From positions 1 to 54,474 of the forward strand of contig CAJUNS010000014.1 of the NCBI GenBank assembly GCA_910587995.1: a stretch of 54,474 bases of DNA. Reading direction: 5' to 3'. Of this stretch, positions 25,915 to 34,364 are shown piece by piece; the first letter of the stretch is position 1; each line of letters starts with the position of its first letter. Source of the DNA: an uncultured Oscillospiraceae bacterium. GTDB taxonomy: Bacteria; Bacillota_A; Clostridia; Oscillospirales; Acutalibacteraceae. A program made the translations under genes and the position numbers. The notes beneath the pieces were generated by a model. That model made no database searches. It saw only the letters and a program-made list of their open reading frames with translations, and was not told where the DNA came from.

Positions 25915-26073
25915 TTACTTTGGCAAATCATTGAAGTTTTGCGCAATAGCCGCTTTTTGGTACAACTGCGGTCCTATTTCATCCAGAATTGTATAAAGTG
26001 AAACTACAGTTGCGTATAATCCTTCCATTTCTTCACAAACACGAATAGCCTGCCGGGACTTTACATAGGTATG
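25915..26073 (-). pseudogene. Short minus-strand frame, possible gene remnant
   Basis: A 52-codon open frame ends at 25915. Its only in-frame ATG (26028) gives 37 residues, with no ribosome site. Upstream codons read HTYVKSRQAIRVCEE, then MEGLYATVVSLYTILDEIG, and it ends FNDLPK. The composition looks protein-like (helical, mixed charge). The frame lacks a proper start and meets a stop at its 5' end, so it may be a decayed gene end. It could also be chance. Confidence 0.3.
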
Positions 26074-26118
26074 CTAGTAGGAGGGGATTCCCTCAGGAAC
26101 TCGAAAGGATGGTGCTGG

Positions 26119-26721
26119 ATGAAAAAAGAAGTGGCTTTATTTCCGTCAAACTTTTTACAGCGATTTTCCAACTGCCGCCTATTTCTGCCCTTAGCGCTGG
26201 CGTTGCTTTGTGGGATTGCAGCAGGGCCTGTAATGGCAGTCGCTTTACAGCTTTTTGCCTTAGATCCCGCCGCACCCCTGTTTTTTTCGGGGATTCCCTC
26301 GCCCAATGCGGGATTTGGAGCTTGCTTCTCCACGTTGCTGCTTAATCTCCTCAGTTGTCTTATTGTTCTTTTTCTGCTTGGCGTTACAGCTTTTGGGGCG
26401 GTAGGGATTCCGGTCTTTCTGTTGGTTCGCGGCGCGGCGGTGGGTTTAGGGGCTCTGTGGTTTTTGCTGTATGGGGGAGGCATGGGATGTTCGGCTCTAT
26501 GCTATCTTCCCAGCGCGGCGGGATCTTCCTTGCTTTTGTTGCTTTTTTCTTCACGAGCCCTGGCGTTTTCCAATGGACTTGCTTTAGCGGGCTTTGCCAA
26601 ACGGCAAGAAAATCTGGATTTTTCTTTCTACTTTAAGGATTTTTTAGTATTTGCCTGTTTTAGCGTTGTAGTGGCTCTGACAGGAGCCCTGCTGGCCAAA
26701 ACCTATGGGGCATTTCTTTAG
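26119..26721 (+). CDS. spoIIM: Stage II sporulation protein M family protein
   Basis: The 200-residue membrane protein has about five hydrophobic segments and the SpoIIM/DUF95 type of layout, with LLNLLSCLIVLFLLGVTAFG and VRGAAVGLGALWFLL. SpoIIM works with SpoIID and SpoIIP in septal peptidoglycan removal during engulfment. The gene next to it is a XerD-like recombinase, the same neighbour as in Bacillus, which strengthens the call. ATG 26119 has GAAAGGA upstream; the frame also runs back to ATG 26071 without a better site. Confidence 0.8.
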   Translation: MKKEVALFPSNFLQRFSNCRLFLPLALALLCGIAAGPVMAVALQLFALDPAAPLFFSGIPSPNAGFGACFSTLLLNLLSCLIVLFLLGVTAFGAVGIPVFLLVRGAAVGLGALWFLLYGGGMGCSALCYLPSAAGSSLLLLLFSSRALAFSNGLALAGFAKRQENLDFSFYFKDFLVFACFSVVVALTGALLAKTYGAFL

Positions 26722-26739
26722 AGAAAGGTGGTAGCAGCC

Positions 26740-27630
26740 ATGTATGATTATTACTCTATGTTCGGCGATTACCTTACCAAACAAAAAACCAGTTCAGCTA
26801 ATACGCGGGAATCTTATTTGAGGGACGCGACAAACTTCCTGGGCTATCTCTCCGAGTTGGACGTTACCCCTCTTCAAGCGGACGAGCGGGATATTCAAGG
26901 GTATGTGGACCGCCTGCACGACTTGAACCGTTCGCCCACCACCATCTCCCGGAATTTGGCGTCGGTGCGGAGCTTCTATAAGTTCCTGATCTACCGGGGG
27001 CTTTTGGACCAAAATCCAGCCAAAGGCATCAAACTGGATAAGGCGGAAAAAAAACTGCCCCAGGTGCTGCAAGGAGATGAAATTGAGCTGCTGCTCTCCA
27101 AACCAGACATTACCGAACCAAAGGGCTGCCGGGACAAGGCCATGCTGGAGTTGCTCTATGCCACGGGCATTCGGGCTTCTGAGCTGATCAATTTGGACGT
27201 GAACGACATTAACCTGCGTTCTGGCGTTTTATATTGCCGGGGAAATAAGGGCGTTCGTTCTATTCCGGTTTATCCTTCGGCCATTGTGGCGGTCTCGGAC
27301 TATATCTACCGGATGCGCAGTCTGATCATTGGGCCGGATGGCGGCGATGCTTTGTTTGTTAATCTGAACGGTGGACGTTTGACCCGCCAGGGCTTCTGGA
27401 AGATTGTTAAGAGCTACGCCACAGAGGCTGGCATCACAAAGGAAATTACCCCGCACACCATTCGCCATTCTTTTGCTTTGCACCTGCTGGAAAATGGCGC
27501 TTCTGTGAAGGATATTCAAACGATGATGGGACATGCGGACATTTCTTCCACTCAAGTTTATGTGCAGCTGCTGGACAATCACGTACGGCAGGTCTATCAA
27601 GACTGCCACCCAAAGGCAAAGCTGGGCTAA
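26740..27630 (+). CDS. xerD: Tyrosine recombinase, XerD type
   Basis: The 296-residue recombinase has the N-terminal SAM-like core-binding domain at about 1-90 and the catalytic domain after it. Catalytic residues visible are Arg145 in TGIRASEL, the lysine in the RGNKG hairpin, HTIRHS, GHADISS and the nucleophile Tyr274. Xer proteins resolve chromosome dimers at dif. ATG 26740 has AAAGGTGG eight bases upstream; a GTG at 26728 is also in frame. Its place after spoIIM matches XerD in Firmicutes. Confidence 0.93.
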   Translation: MYDYYSMFGDYLTKQKTSSANTRESYLRDATNFLGYLSELDVTPLQADERDIQGYVDRLHDLNRSPTTISRNLASVRSFYKFLIYRGLLDQNPAKGIKLDKAEKKLPQVLQGDEIELLLSKPDITEPKGCRDKAMLELLYATGIRASELINLDVNDINLRSGVLYCRGNKGVRSIPVYPSAIVAVSDYIYRMRSLIIGPDGGDALFVNLNGGRLTRQGFWKIVKSYATEAGITKEITPHTIRHSFALHLLENGASVKDIQTMMGHADISSTQVYVQLLDNHVRQVYQDCHPKAKLG

Positions 27631-27668
27631 AGTTTTACAGGGAAAATAGGGGAGAGGTACAAAAACGG

Positions 27669-27684
27669 CCCGCTTGCAAGCGGG
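27669..27684. repeat. 16-base perfect palindrome before the DUF624 gene
   Basis: CCCGCTTGCAAGCGGG is fully self-complementary and lies between xerD and the DUF624 start. There is no T-run. It may be a protein site or a small mRNA hairpin. Confidence 0.5.
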
Positions 27685-27715
27685 TCAGGAGGCGCAAAAG
27701 AAAGGAGTAGATATT

Positions 27716-28705
27716 TTGGCTTTTTTGGGATTATTTGGTAATTATGACAAACCTGGCCCAGGGGTCAGCAAAGACGAGCCCCCTAAGGCCGCACCAATCC
27801 GATTTTTCGAGATTTTTGCCCGAAAGTTTAGCAAGCTGGTACAGCTGAATTTGATTTTCATTATGCCCACCCTTGTGGCGCTGGTTTTAATGTTTCTCAT
27901 CTATCTGTACCCCACACATTTTGGGATCTCCCTTTCCGGTGGGGCGATTACCATAGATGGCTGGGCTACTTTTGTCGCGCCGCTGCCCTTAATTCTGCTA
28001 TCGCCTTTTGTGGCAGGGCTGACCATTGTAACCCGTAACTTTGCCCGGGAGGAACACGCCTTTGTTTGGTCGGATTTTTGGGACGCAGTGAAGGGCAACT
28101 GGAAATATTTTTTGCTGAACGGCGCAATTTGCTATGTTGTGTTTACTATTCTGATGTTCTCCATTATTTACTATTACAATATGGCTGCGGCAGAATGGTT
28201 TTATTATGTTCCTCTATGGCTCTGCGTTCTGTTTTCGCTAATTTTCCTCTTCGCTCAGTACTATTTGCCCGTGATGTTTGTCACCTTTGATTTGAAGTTT
28301 ACCCATGCCTATAAAAACGCCTTTATCTTTACCTTAGCGGGATTTGGAAGAAACATTTTGCTTACGCTGATTTTCGCGGGCCTGCTGATGCTTTTCCTCT
28401 TCCTGCCGCCGCTAAATATCGTAGTCTTTCTCTATGCGTTCCTTTTCTTCTTTATTGCATTCTCATTTACCTCCTATTTGATCAATTTCACGGTCTATTC
28501 TGTCATTGACCGGTATTTGATCCAGCCCTACAATCGTATGCGGGCGGGAGAGGCCTCCGAAGAAGCGCCGGCTCAAGAAGAAGACTTTTCTGGTCTTTTC
28601 GCCCAGATTCCCGAAGAGGCTGAGGAAGGGGAAGACCGTTATGTCTATGTCAACGGCAAACTGGTTAAAAAGTCCCAGCTTAAGGATGGCGAACAGTCAG
28701 AATAA
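27716..28705 (+). CDS. DUF624 family membrane protein
   Basis: The 329-residue protein starts at TTG 27716, with AAAGGAG eight bases upstream. Its opening (FLGLFGNYDKPGPGVSK, then FFEIFARKFSKLVQLNL) is typical of DUF624/YesL-like proteins of gut clostridia. About five or six membrane segments follow between residues 48 and 270. TRNFAREEHAFVWSDFWDAVKGN is the usual conserved loop. The C-terminal 50 residues are acidic and cytoplasmic (EEAPAQEEDFSG). Function is unknown; some members lie in sugar operons, but none is here. Confidence 0.85.
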   Translation: MAFLGLFGNYDKPGPGVSKDEPPKAAPIRFFEIFARKFSKLVQLNLIFIMPTLVALVLMFLIYLYPTHFGISLSGGAITIDGWATFVAPLPLILLSPFVAGLTIVTRNFAREEHAFVWSDFWDAVKGNWKYFLLNGAICYVVFTILMFSIIYYYNMAAAEWFYYVPLWLCVLFSLIFLFAQYYLPVMFVTFDLKFTHAYKNAFIFTLAGFGRNILLTLIFAGLLMLFLFLPPLNIVVFLYAFLFFFIAFSFTSYLINFTVYSVIDRYLIQPYNRMRAGEASEEAPAQEEDFSGLFAQIPEEAEEGEDRYVYVNGKLVKKSQLKDGEQSE

Positions 28706-28709
28706 CACA

Positions 28710-28745
28710 AAAAAGACCGGAGGGCAATTGCCTTCCGGTCTTTTC
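28710..28745. terminator. Bidirectional terminator between convergent genes
   Basis: AAAAGACCGGAGGGCAATT is followed by its near-perfect inverse ending in TTTT. T-runs occur on both strands, so it serves the DUF624 gene and the xerC-like gene. Confidence 0.92.
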
Positions 28746-28760
28746 ATGATAGAAGCGAAT

Positions 28761-29777
28761 TTATTCGCCAGTATCGTCTTCCGAAGATTCCTTCGGTTTT
28801 GTCTTTGGTTTCATCCTGGCCAAAGGATTGGAGTTCACAGCCTCTTCCATTTGTGAGCTGGAGGTGTGGGTATAAATTTCTGTGGTCCCCAGGTTTTCAT
28901 GGCCTAAAATGTCCTGAAGCACCCGAATATCTACATCTCCATAGCGATACATCAGAGTTGCGGCCGTATGGCGCAGCTTGTGCACAGAGTAGCCTGGTCC
29001 GCCCAACCCAATCTTTTTTAAGTACTTTTTAACAATATATTGTACTGTTTTTGGGCTGATTCGCTGCTTTCTGGCGCTTAGGAACAGGGCGTCACGGTCA
29101 ACTACGCCATCCTTTGGACGCACGGCCAAATAGCTGTCAATGGCATCCAAGCAGGCCTGGTTTAGGTAAACAATTCGTTCCTTGTTGCCTTTGCCCAGAA
29201 TGCGAAGGGTATTGTTATTTCGCAGCACATCGCTAATATTAATACCCACCAATTCTGAAAGACGCATACCACAGTTTAGAAACAGAGTGAGCATACAGCG
29301 GTCTCGCTCCAAATCAGGGCCATCCACTGCATTTAGCAATTCGATGCTTTGTTCGAGAGAAAGAAAATGCGGCAGAGCCTTTTTCGCTTTTGGCGGAGTA
29401 AGGAGTTCGGTCGGATTTTCTTCCAACAAATGCTCGTGGACCGTTAGATAATTAAAGAACGACTTTAAAGCGGAAGACTTTCGCTGGCGGGTTGTGCTCA
29501 GATTGCTGCGCTCATCGGCCACATAGTTCATAAACTCAAAGATGTCATAACTTCCCAGCTTACGGATAAACTCCAGGTCGATATCCCGCACGCTCATATT
29601 TTCCAGAGAAGTTCCTGGCGGCACCAGACCCTGATTCATTTTCAGAAACCGGAAGAAGGTCCGCAGGTCCATGCAGTAGCTGTCCACTGTTTTTGCGGAG
29701 AGTCCTTTGATGTTTCGCAGATACATGGCGTACTGTTGCACAATATCCGGCATTTCATCCCGAATCGAAAAGCTCAT
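28761..29777 (-). CDS. Tyrosine recombinase, XerC/XerD-like
   Basis: The 338-residue recombinase has a core-binding domain at about 10-130 and a catalytic domain with NCGMRLSEL, GKGNKER, HKLRHTAATLMY and GHENLGTTEIYTHT, so all active-site residues are present. It is longer than the neighbouring XerD by about 40 residues, mostly in the N-terminal domain and in a basic tail after the active site (RMKPKTKPK, then an acidic end). It probably pairs with the XerD-like protein at dif as XerC, though a free-standing integrase can not be ruled out. GGGGAGG precedes the ATG. Confidence 0.88.
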   Translation of the reverse strand: MSFSIRDEMPDIVQQYAMYLRNIKGLSAKTVDSYCMDLRTFFRFLKMNQGLVPPGTSLENMSVRDIDLEFIRKLGSYDIFEFMNYVADERSNLSTTRQRKSSALKSFFNYLTVHEHLLEENPTELLTPPKAKKALPHFLSLEQSIELLNAVDGPDLERDRCMLTLFLNCGMRLSELVGINISDVLRNNNTLRILGKGNKERIVYLNQACLDAIDSYLAVRPKDGVVDRDALFLSARKQRISPKTVQYIVKKYLKKIGLGGPGYSVHKLRHTAATLMYRYGDVDIRVLQDILGHENLGTTEIYTHTSSSQMEEAVNSNPLARMKPKTKPKESSEDDTGE

Positions 29778-30090
29778 TTCGCGGATTTTCCTCCCCTTAA
29801 TTATACAAAATAATCATTTAGTATAATCTTGTTTTTGTTTTTCTCTCTTCCCTTTACAGCCTTTTTTGACGATTCCCATAGGCCTCAGGTATTGAGTTCT
29901 TGCTCAAAACCAAAGCCAGCCAAAATGGGTGGATTCATCATCAACGGGATTTGCCCCAAACTTACTAGCGGAAGTTTGGCAGCCAGAACAGAAATCTCGA
30001 TTCTCGGTTTGCCTCCATACGATTTGTCGGAGGCTCTGGCCAAGGTGTGCTCAATCCTAAATTTGCGCAATGCTATCAAGTCGTATTGCT
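29778..30090. other. Gene-free stretch downstream of tyrS
   Basis: About 310 bases with no supported gene. It holds a perfect 8-bp hairpin CCAAACTT/AAGTTTGG (29956-29979) without a T-run, and TATAAT-like elements near 29800-29827 that could serve the xerC-like gene on the minus strand. No clear terminator for tyrS is visible. Two overlapping frames of 64 and 100 codons read the same bases on opposite strands; neither has a ribosome site. Confidence 0.5.
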
Positions 30091-31311
30091 TTACAGTACG
30101 GCTTTATGGAAAACTTTTTTACCTTTCTTGATGATCAATCCCTTGTTTAGTTGGTCAGCGGAAAAGCTGGTGGCTATATCGGAAACCTTCGTGTCGTTGA
30201 CCGATACGCCTCCTTGCTGGACCAGCCGACGGGCTTCTCCCTTTGAGGCGGCTAGACCGGTTTTAAACAGCAGCTCTAAAATACTGATCTGACCATCCAG
30301 CATATCTTCTGGAGAAAGATGTGTGGTGGGCATATTGGCTGTGCTAGAACCAGCGCCAAACAGCGAGCGGGCCCCTTCCTGGGCTTTTTTTGCTTCTTCT
30401 TCGCCATGCACCATTTCTGTCAGTTCATAGGCAAGAATTTCCTTTGCCCGGTTCAGCTGGCTTCCTTCCCAGTGGGACATCTCCTCAATCTCTTCCAAAG
30501 GCAGGAAGGTGAGCATCCGAATGCACTTGATCACATCCGCATCCTCCACATTCCGCCAATACTGGTAGAAGTCGAAGGGTGACGTTTTATTGGGGTCCAG
30601 CCACACAGCGTTGCCAGCGGTTTTGCCCATTTTATTCCCTTGGGAATCGGTGAGCAGATTGATGGTCAAAACATGGGCGTCTTTTCCCAGTTTGCGGCGA
30701 ATCAGTTCTGTACCGCCCAGCATATTGCTCCACTGGTCATTGCCGCCGCACTGCATGTTGCAGCCATGTTTTTGGAAAAGGTGGTAAAAATCGTAGGACT
30801 GCATGATCATGTAGTTAAACTCCAAGAAGGACAGCCCCTTCTCCATACGCTGCTTATAGCAGTCAGCCCGCAGCATATTGTTGACCGAAAAGCAGCTTCC
30901 TACCTCCCGCAGCAGATCCACATAGTTCAGTTCCAGCGTCCAATCCGCATTGTTGACCATCTGGGCTTTCCCTTCGCCAAACTCAATAAACCGCTCCATC
31001 TGCTTTTTAAAACAGGCGGCATTGTGGTTGATGTCTTCCCGGGTAAGCATCGGCCGCATATCCGTGCGTCCGGAAGGATCGCCAATCATGGTGGTGGCTC
31101 CGCCAATCAGCGCAATGGGCCGGTTACCGGCCATCTGTAAGCGTTTCATTAGCACCAGCGTCATGAAATGTCCAGCTGTCAAGCTGTCAGCTGTACAGTC
31201 ATACCCGATGTAAAAGGTGGCCTTACCATTGTTGACGGTGTCTCGGACTTCCTCCCGGCTGGTCACTTGCGCAATCAGCCCTCTGGCTTCCAGTTCCTCA
31301 TAAATTTGCAT
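30091..31311 (-). CDS. tyrS: Tyrosyl-tRNA synthetase
   Basis: The 406-residue class I synthetase charges tRNA-Tyr. It has the tyrosine pocket FYIGYDCTADSLT, the HIGH-equivalent AGHFM, the region NYMIMQSYDFYHL and the KMSKS-equivalent NKMGKT. A C-terminal S4-like RNA-binding domain follows (GLAASKGEARRLVQQGG). The AGGAAAGG site abuts an in-frame ATG at 31320 but is nine bases from ATG 31311, which is preferred. The gene is read from a tyrosine T-box leader together with the GNAT gene 26 bases upstream. Confidence 0.97.
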   Translation of the reverse strand: MQIYEELEARGLIAQVTSREEVRDTVNNGKATFYIGYDCTADSLTAGHFMTLVLMKRLQMAGNRPIALIGGATTMIGDPSGRTDMRPMLTREDINHNAACFKKQMERFIEFGEGKAQMVNNADWTLELNYVDLLREVGSCFSVNNMLRADCYKQRMEKGLSFLEFNYMIMQSYDFYHLFQKHGCNMQCGGNDQWSNMLGGTELIRRKLGKDAHVLTINLLTDSQGNKMGKTAGNAVWLDPNKTSPFDFYQYWRNVEDADVIKCIRMLTFLPLEEIEEMSHWEGSQLNRAKEILAYELTEMVHGEEEAKKAQEGARSLFGAGSSTANMPTTHLSPEDMLDGQISILELLFKTGLAASKGEARRLVQQGGVSVNDTKVSDIATSFSADQLNKGLIIKKGKKVFHKAVL

Positions 31312-31337
31312 CGTGTTCATCCTTTCCTCATAGGTTA

Positions 31338-31799
31338 CTAATTCATTTGCTTTCTATAGTGCACTAGATTCATGCCTGGCTTCACAATGCTGGTTTTCCC
31401 TGTGGACCGGTACCCTAGCTTTTCATAAAAGCGGCATAGAGCCGCTTCTTCCTGGCTTGTCTGTAATTCCCAAACCGTAGCATGGGAATAGAGAGCCTCC
31501 AAGGCCTTCATAGCTTTTGTACCCAACCCCCGCCCGCAGTGCTCTGGCAGCAGTCCAATGGGCGTGACCCATAGAGCCTCCCCTACCCGTTTGATGCAGG
31601 CAAAGCCAACGGCTTCCCCATCCTCTTGAATCAAATAGTAGGCTCGTTCCGGGTCTGCTAGTTTTTGTTGCAAACGGTCTACCGATTCCATGGCCGGATT
31701 GGTGGTGTAGTCCAAATATTTGGCCAGCAGTCTGCCAAAGGAACGCTTTTGCAGATCCAGCAGGACTGTGGCGTCTTGTGTTTTCTGCAGTGTCACCAT
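31338..31799 (-). CDS. GNAT family N-acetyltransferase in the tyrS operon
   Basis: The 153-residue acetyltransferase has the motif A region LWVTPIGLLPEHCGRGLGTKAMKALEAL, with the acetyl-CoA loop (R/Q)GxG seen as GRGLGT. The later C/N-terminal GNAT pattern is AALCRFYEKLGYRSTGK. AAGGAG upstream of ATG 31799 sets the start; a longer frame would run into the T-box terminator. It lies between the T-box and tyrS, so its expression should rise when tyrosine is short. The substrate is unknown; an acyl acceptor tied to tyrosine or to tRNA quality is conceivable but not shown. Confidence 0.87.
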   Translation of the reverse strand: MVTLQKTQDATVLLDLQKRSFGRLLAKYLDYTTNPAMESVDRLQQKLADPERAYYLIQEDGEAVGFACIKRVGEALWVTPIGLLPEHCGRGLGTKAMKALEALYSHATVWELQTSQEEAALCRFYEKLGYRSTGKTSIVKPGMNLVHYRKQMN

Positions 31800-31821
31800 C
31801 TTTTCTCTCCTTAAAAACACA

Positions 31822-32118
31822 AAAACGCCCCCTGACAAAAGCAAAAAGCTTTGTCCAGAGGGCGACAAGTGTCGCGGTACCACCTCAAGTTCGCCGGGAC
31901 CTCACAGTCGCGGCCTTTCCGGGTACACCGAGACAGCAAGTCTCACATACCCTGGCGGGGTAACGTCCGCCAAACGGCTTAGTCCTACTAGCCGGATACC
32001 CAGCGTTCCGAAAAGCGGCTCGGGAAGGTAACTTGGGCGCTGCCCTGGTCCTGCTTTCACCTACCGCAGGCTCTCTGAGCCATAAAAACAGCGCTTACTC
32101 TATTTCCGTCATTGCCTT
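31822..32118 (-). promoter_or_regulatory. T-box leader, tyrosine-specific
   Basis: On the minus strand the leader carries the stem I landmarks AGAGAG and GGTGAAAGC. A specifier-loop codon TAC (tyrosine) is at 32030-32028, and the T-box core GGTGGTACCGCG is at 31884-31873. A strong terminator stem at 31864-31826 ends in TTTTTG. Uncharged tRNA-Tyr should stabilise the antiterminator and switch on the GNAT and tyrS genes. Confidence 0.93.
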
Positions 32119-32124
32119 TCCTGT

Positions 32125-32154
32125 ACTATACCAGATTATTTGTTATTTGTCAAG
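32125..32154 (-). promoter_or_regulatory. Promoter of the T-box transcript
   Basis: On the minus strand TTGACA, an 18-base spacer, then TATAGT. It lies about 20 bases after the recN stop, so the two transcription units are nearly contiguous. Confidence 0.82.
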
Positions 32155-32174
32155 ACCTTTTTTACAAGGCAAAT

Positions 32175-33842
32175 TTAACCGTCCTCATGCTGCTTCAGCA
32201 TTTCCCCCGCCATATCCAGCTGCAACTGGGTAATCTCTTCTCCGCCGATGATTCGGGCCAACTCCCGTTTGCGGCCTTCAAAGTCCAGAGGCTGTACCTG
32301 CGTGTAGGTCCGTCCGCTGGAAATATGCTTGCTGATCTGCAAATGATGGTCCGCCATTGCGGCAATCTGAGCCAGATGGGTAATGCACAGCACCTGCCGG
32401 TTCTGGCTGACCTGCTTCAGCTTCTCCCCAATGCGGTTGGCAGCGGCTCCACTAACTCCCGTATCCACCTCGTCAAAAATCAGTGTACCAATTTTATCCC
32501 TGCCGGAAAGCACTGTTTTCACTGCCAGCATAATGCGGGAAAGCTCGCCGCCAGAGGCAATTTTTGACAGGGGTTTGGGCGGCTCTCCCCGGTTTGCCGA
32601 CACCAAAAACTGTAGTTTATCGCAGCCGGTGGCCGTTAGGGGCACACGCTCAATCTGAGCGGCAAACTCCACCCCAGGCATATTGAGAAATTTCAGCTCG
32701 TCCTTCACTTTTTTCGCGAATTTTTCACTGGCGTCCCGCCGTTTGTTGGAAAGCTCCTTGGCAAGGAAAATTGCTTGCCTCTTTTCCGCCTCATATTCTT
32801 CCGCCAAACGAGCGCGTTCCTCGTCAGAAAATTCGATCCGCCGCAGTTTTTCCTGACAATCTGCCAAGTAGTGCAGTATTTTTTCTTCCGTATCTCCATA
32901 TTTTAGGCTTAATTTATGCAGTAAATCCAGCCGTTCCTCCAAAGCGTCCAAGGCAGCGGGGTCAAAATCCACGGTTACATTATGCAGAACTGCTTCCGCG
33001 TCTTCCAGCAAGTATCCGGCCTCTCGAAGCTTCTGCAATGTCTCGCTTAAGGGTGGCAGGTAGCTGGCAATTCCCTCCAATTCCTCCGTAGCCATAGACA
33101 GCCCGGAGACCACCCCGCTGTTCTCCTCATCTCCAGCAAGCAAAGCTTTGGCGGCCTCCACCGCTGTGGAGATTCGCTCACTGTTGCGAATGGTCTCCCG
33201 CTCCTGGGTTAAAGCCTCCTGCTGGCCAGGCACCAACCCGGCGGACTGAATTTCTTCAATCTGATACCGAAGCAAGTCGGCTTGGCGGCTCTTTTCCCCT
33301 TCGTCCGTGTTCAGTTCTTTCAGCTGGCGTTGGACTTCCCGCAGGCGGCGGTAGCTGGCTTGATATTGCTCCAGCAAACCTTCCAACCGGCCAAAGCTGT
33401 CGATATATGTCATGTGGAGCTCTGGGGAAAGCAGCTCATAGCTTTCGTGTTGGCCGTGGATCCCCACCAGACGGGGGGCGATGCTTTTTAGCATGCTCAC
33501 TGTGGCAGGCGCGCCGTTCAGCTTGCAGGCCGAACGGCCTTCCAGCCGGATGTTCCGCTGGACCAGTAAAGAGTTGTCATCTTCCCGGGGGACGGAAAAG
33601 CTATCCAGCACCGCCAGATCTTCTTGGGAAAGGCCCGTAAACAGGGCCGACACGGAAGCCGCAGGCTCGCCGGTGCGCACCAGCTCCTTTGAGGTACGCT
33701 CGCCCAACACGGCGTGGATGGCGTCAATGATAATAGACTTGCCCGCTCCGGTTTCGCCGGTCAAAACGGTGAAGCCAGGCTCCAAGTCAATGGAAGCCCG
33801 TTCAATAACGGCAATGTTGTTGATAAAAAGCTGTGAAAGCAC
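32175..33842 (-). CDS. recN: DNA repair protein RecN
   Basis: The 555-residue SMC-like ATPase acts early in double-strand-break repair. Walker A is GETGAGKS near residue 30. Long coiled-coil arms fill the middle (RLREVQRQLKEL, EEYEAEKRQAIFLAKEL). The signature SGGELSRIMLA and Walker B GTLIFDEVDTGVSG lie in the C-terminal lobe. GTG 33842 has GGGGAGG eight bases upstream; a TTG six bases earlier is too close to the site. It is the last gene of the long minus-strand run and follows argR, a common Firmicutes order. Confidence 0.96.
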   Translation of the reverse strand: MLSQLFINNIAVIERASIDLEPGFTVLTGETGAGKSIIIDAIHAVLGERTSKELVRTGEPAASVSALFTGLSQEDLAVLDSFSVPREDDNSLLVQRNIRLEGRSACKLNGAPATVSMLKSIAPRLVGIHGQHESYELLSPELHMTYIDSFGRLEGLLEQYQASYRRLREVQRQLKELNTDEGEKSRQADLLRYQIEEIQSAGLVPGQQEALTQERETIRNSERISTAVEAAKALLAGDEENSGVVSGLSMATEELEGIASYLPPLSETLQKLREAGYLLEDAEAVLHNVTVDFDPAALDALEERLDLLHKLSLKYGDTEEKILHYLADCQEKLRRIEFSDEERARLAEEYEAEKRQAIFLAKELSNKRRDASEKFAKKVKDELKFLNMPGVEFAAQIERVPLTATGCDKLQFLVSANRGEPPKPLSKIASGGELSRIMLAVKTVLSGRDKIGTLIFDEVDTGVSGAAANRIGEKLKQVSQNRQVLCITHLAQIAAMADHHLQISKHISSGRTYTQVQPLDFEGRKRELARIIGGEEITQLQLDMAGEMLKQHEDG

Positions 33843-33883
33843 GGACAAAGCCTCCCCTTTTCAAAAGACAGTTCGCCACAAGC

Positions 33884-34336
33884 TCACTGGCTGGCCAGCT
33901 TGCGAAATTCCTCCTGTGCCGCCTTGGCGGCCTCATTGGTACGGCATACCACAAAAATGGTATCCTCTCCGGCCAGGGTCCCCACAAAACCGCTCCATAC
34001 CATGGCGTCCATGGAGGCGCACACGGCCTGCGCCATCCCGTTCAGGCACTTGATGACCAGCATGTTTTGGGCGGACTCTACGGAAAGCACCGAGTCGGAG
34101 AAAAGAGAATAAAATTTGGACGACATATCCAAGGAGCCCTCACCGCTGGTAGAATATTTGTAGCTCCCGCTGCTGGAAAGAGCCTTGACCAGCCGCAGCT
34201 CCTTAATGTCCCGGGAAACAGTGGCCTGGGTCACGTCAAAGCCCGCCTCCCGCAGATAGCGCAGCAGTTCGTCCTGGGTCTCAATATCATGCTCTTTGAT
34301 CAGTTCTAAAATTTTGGCATGCCGTCGGGCTTTCAT
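33884..34336 (-). CDS. argR: Arginine repressor
   Basis: The 150-residue ArgR/AhrC has the winged-helix DNA-binding domain at about 1-70 (KARRHAKILELIKEHDIETQDEL, with ATVSRDIKEL as recognition helix). The C-terminal oligomerisation and arginine-binding domain covers about 80-150. The GTLAGEDTIFVV region matches the conserved GT.AGDDTI motif. It binds ARG boxes as a hexamer when arginine is high. The candidate target is the box at 8320-8337 before argG. Its placement between nadK and recN is typical for Firmicutes. Confidence 0.96.
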   Translation of the reverse strand: MKARRHAKILELIKEHDIETQDELLRYLREAGFDVTQATVSRDIKELRLVKALSSSGSYKYSTSGEGSLDMSSKFYSLFSDSVLSVESAQNMLVIKCLNGMAQAVCASMDAMVWSGFVGTLAGEDTIFVVCRTNEAAKAAQEEFRKLASQ

Positions 34337-34364
34337 GGATATCGCTTCCTTTCTTGTGGCTGTC

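Larger units (their letters stand above)
25358..26118. other. Long gene-poor region
   Basis: About 760 bases without a supported gene, more AT-rich in its second half than its neighbours. It holds a 9-bp perfect hairpin (TTGTGGAAA at 25514-25522 with TTTCCACAA at 25533-25541). A distant pair AGCGCC/GGCGCT brackets about 65 bases near 25402-25475. A tandem repeat of TTTACATAATTT lies near 25660-25680. It also holds a promoter at 25724-25752, a possible small RNA and a short minus-strand frame, listed separately. Confidence 0.6.

Noticed and set aside
29829..30131. Plus-strand frame of 100 codons, with an opposite-strand frame of 64 codons at 29885-30079
   Set aside because: Both cover the same bases, have no ribosome site, and one runs into the 3' end of tyrS.
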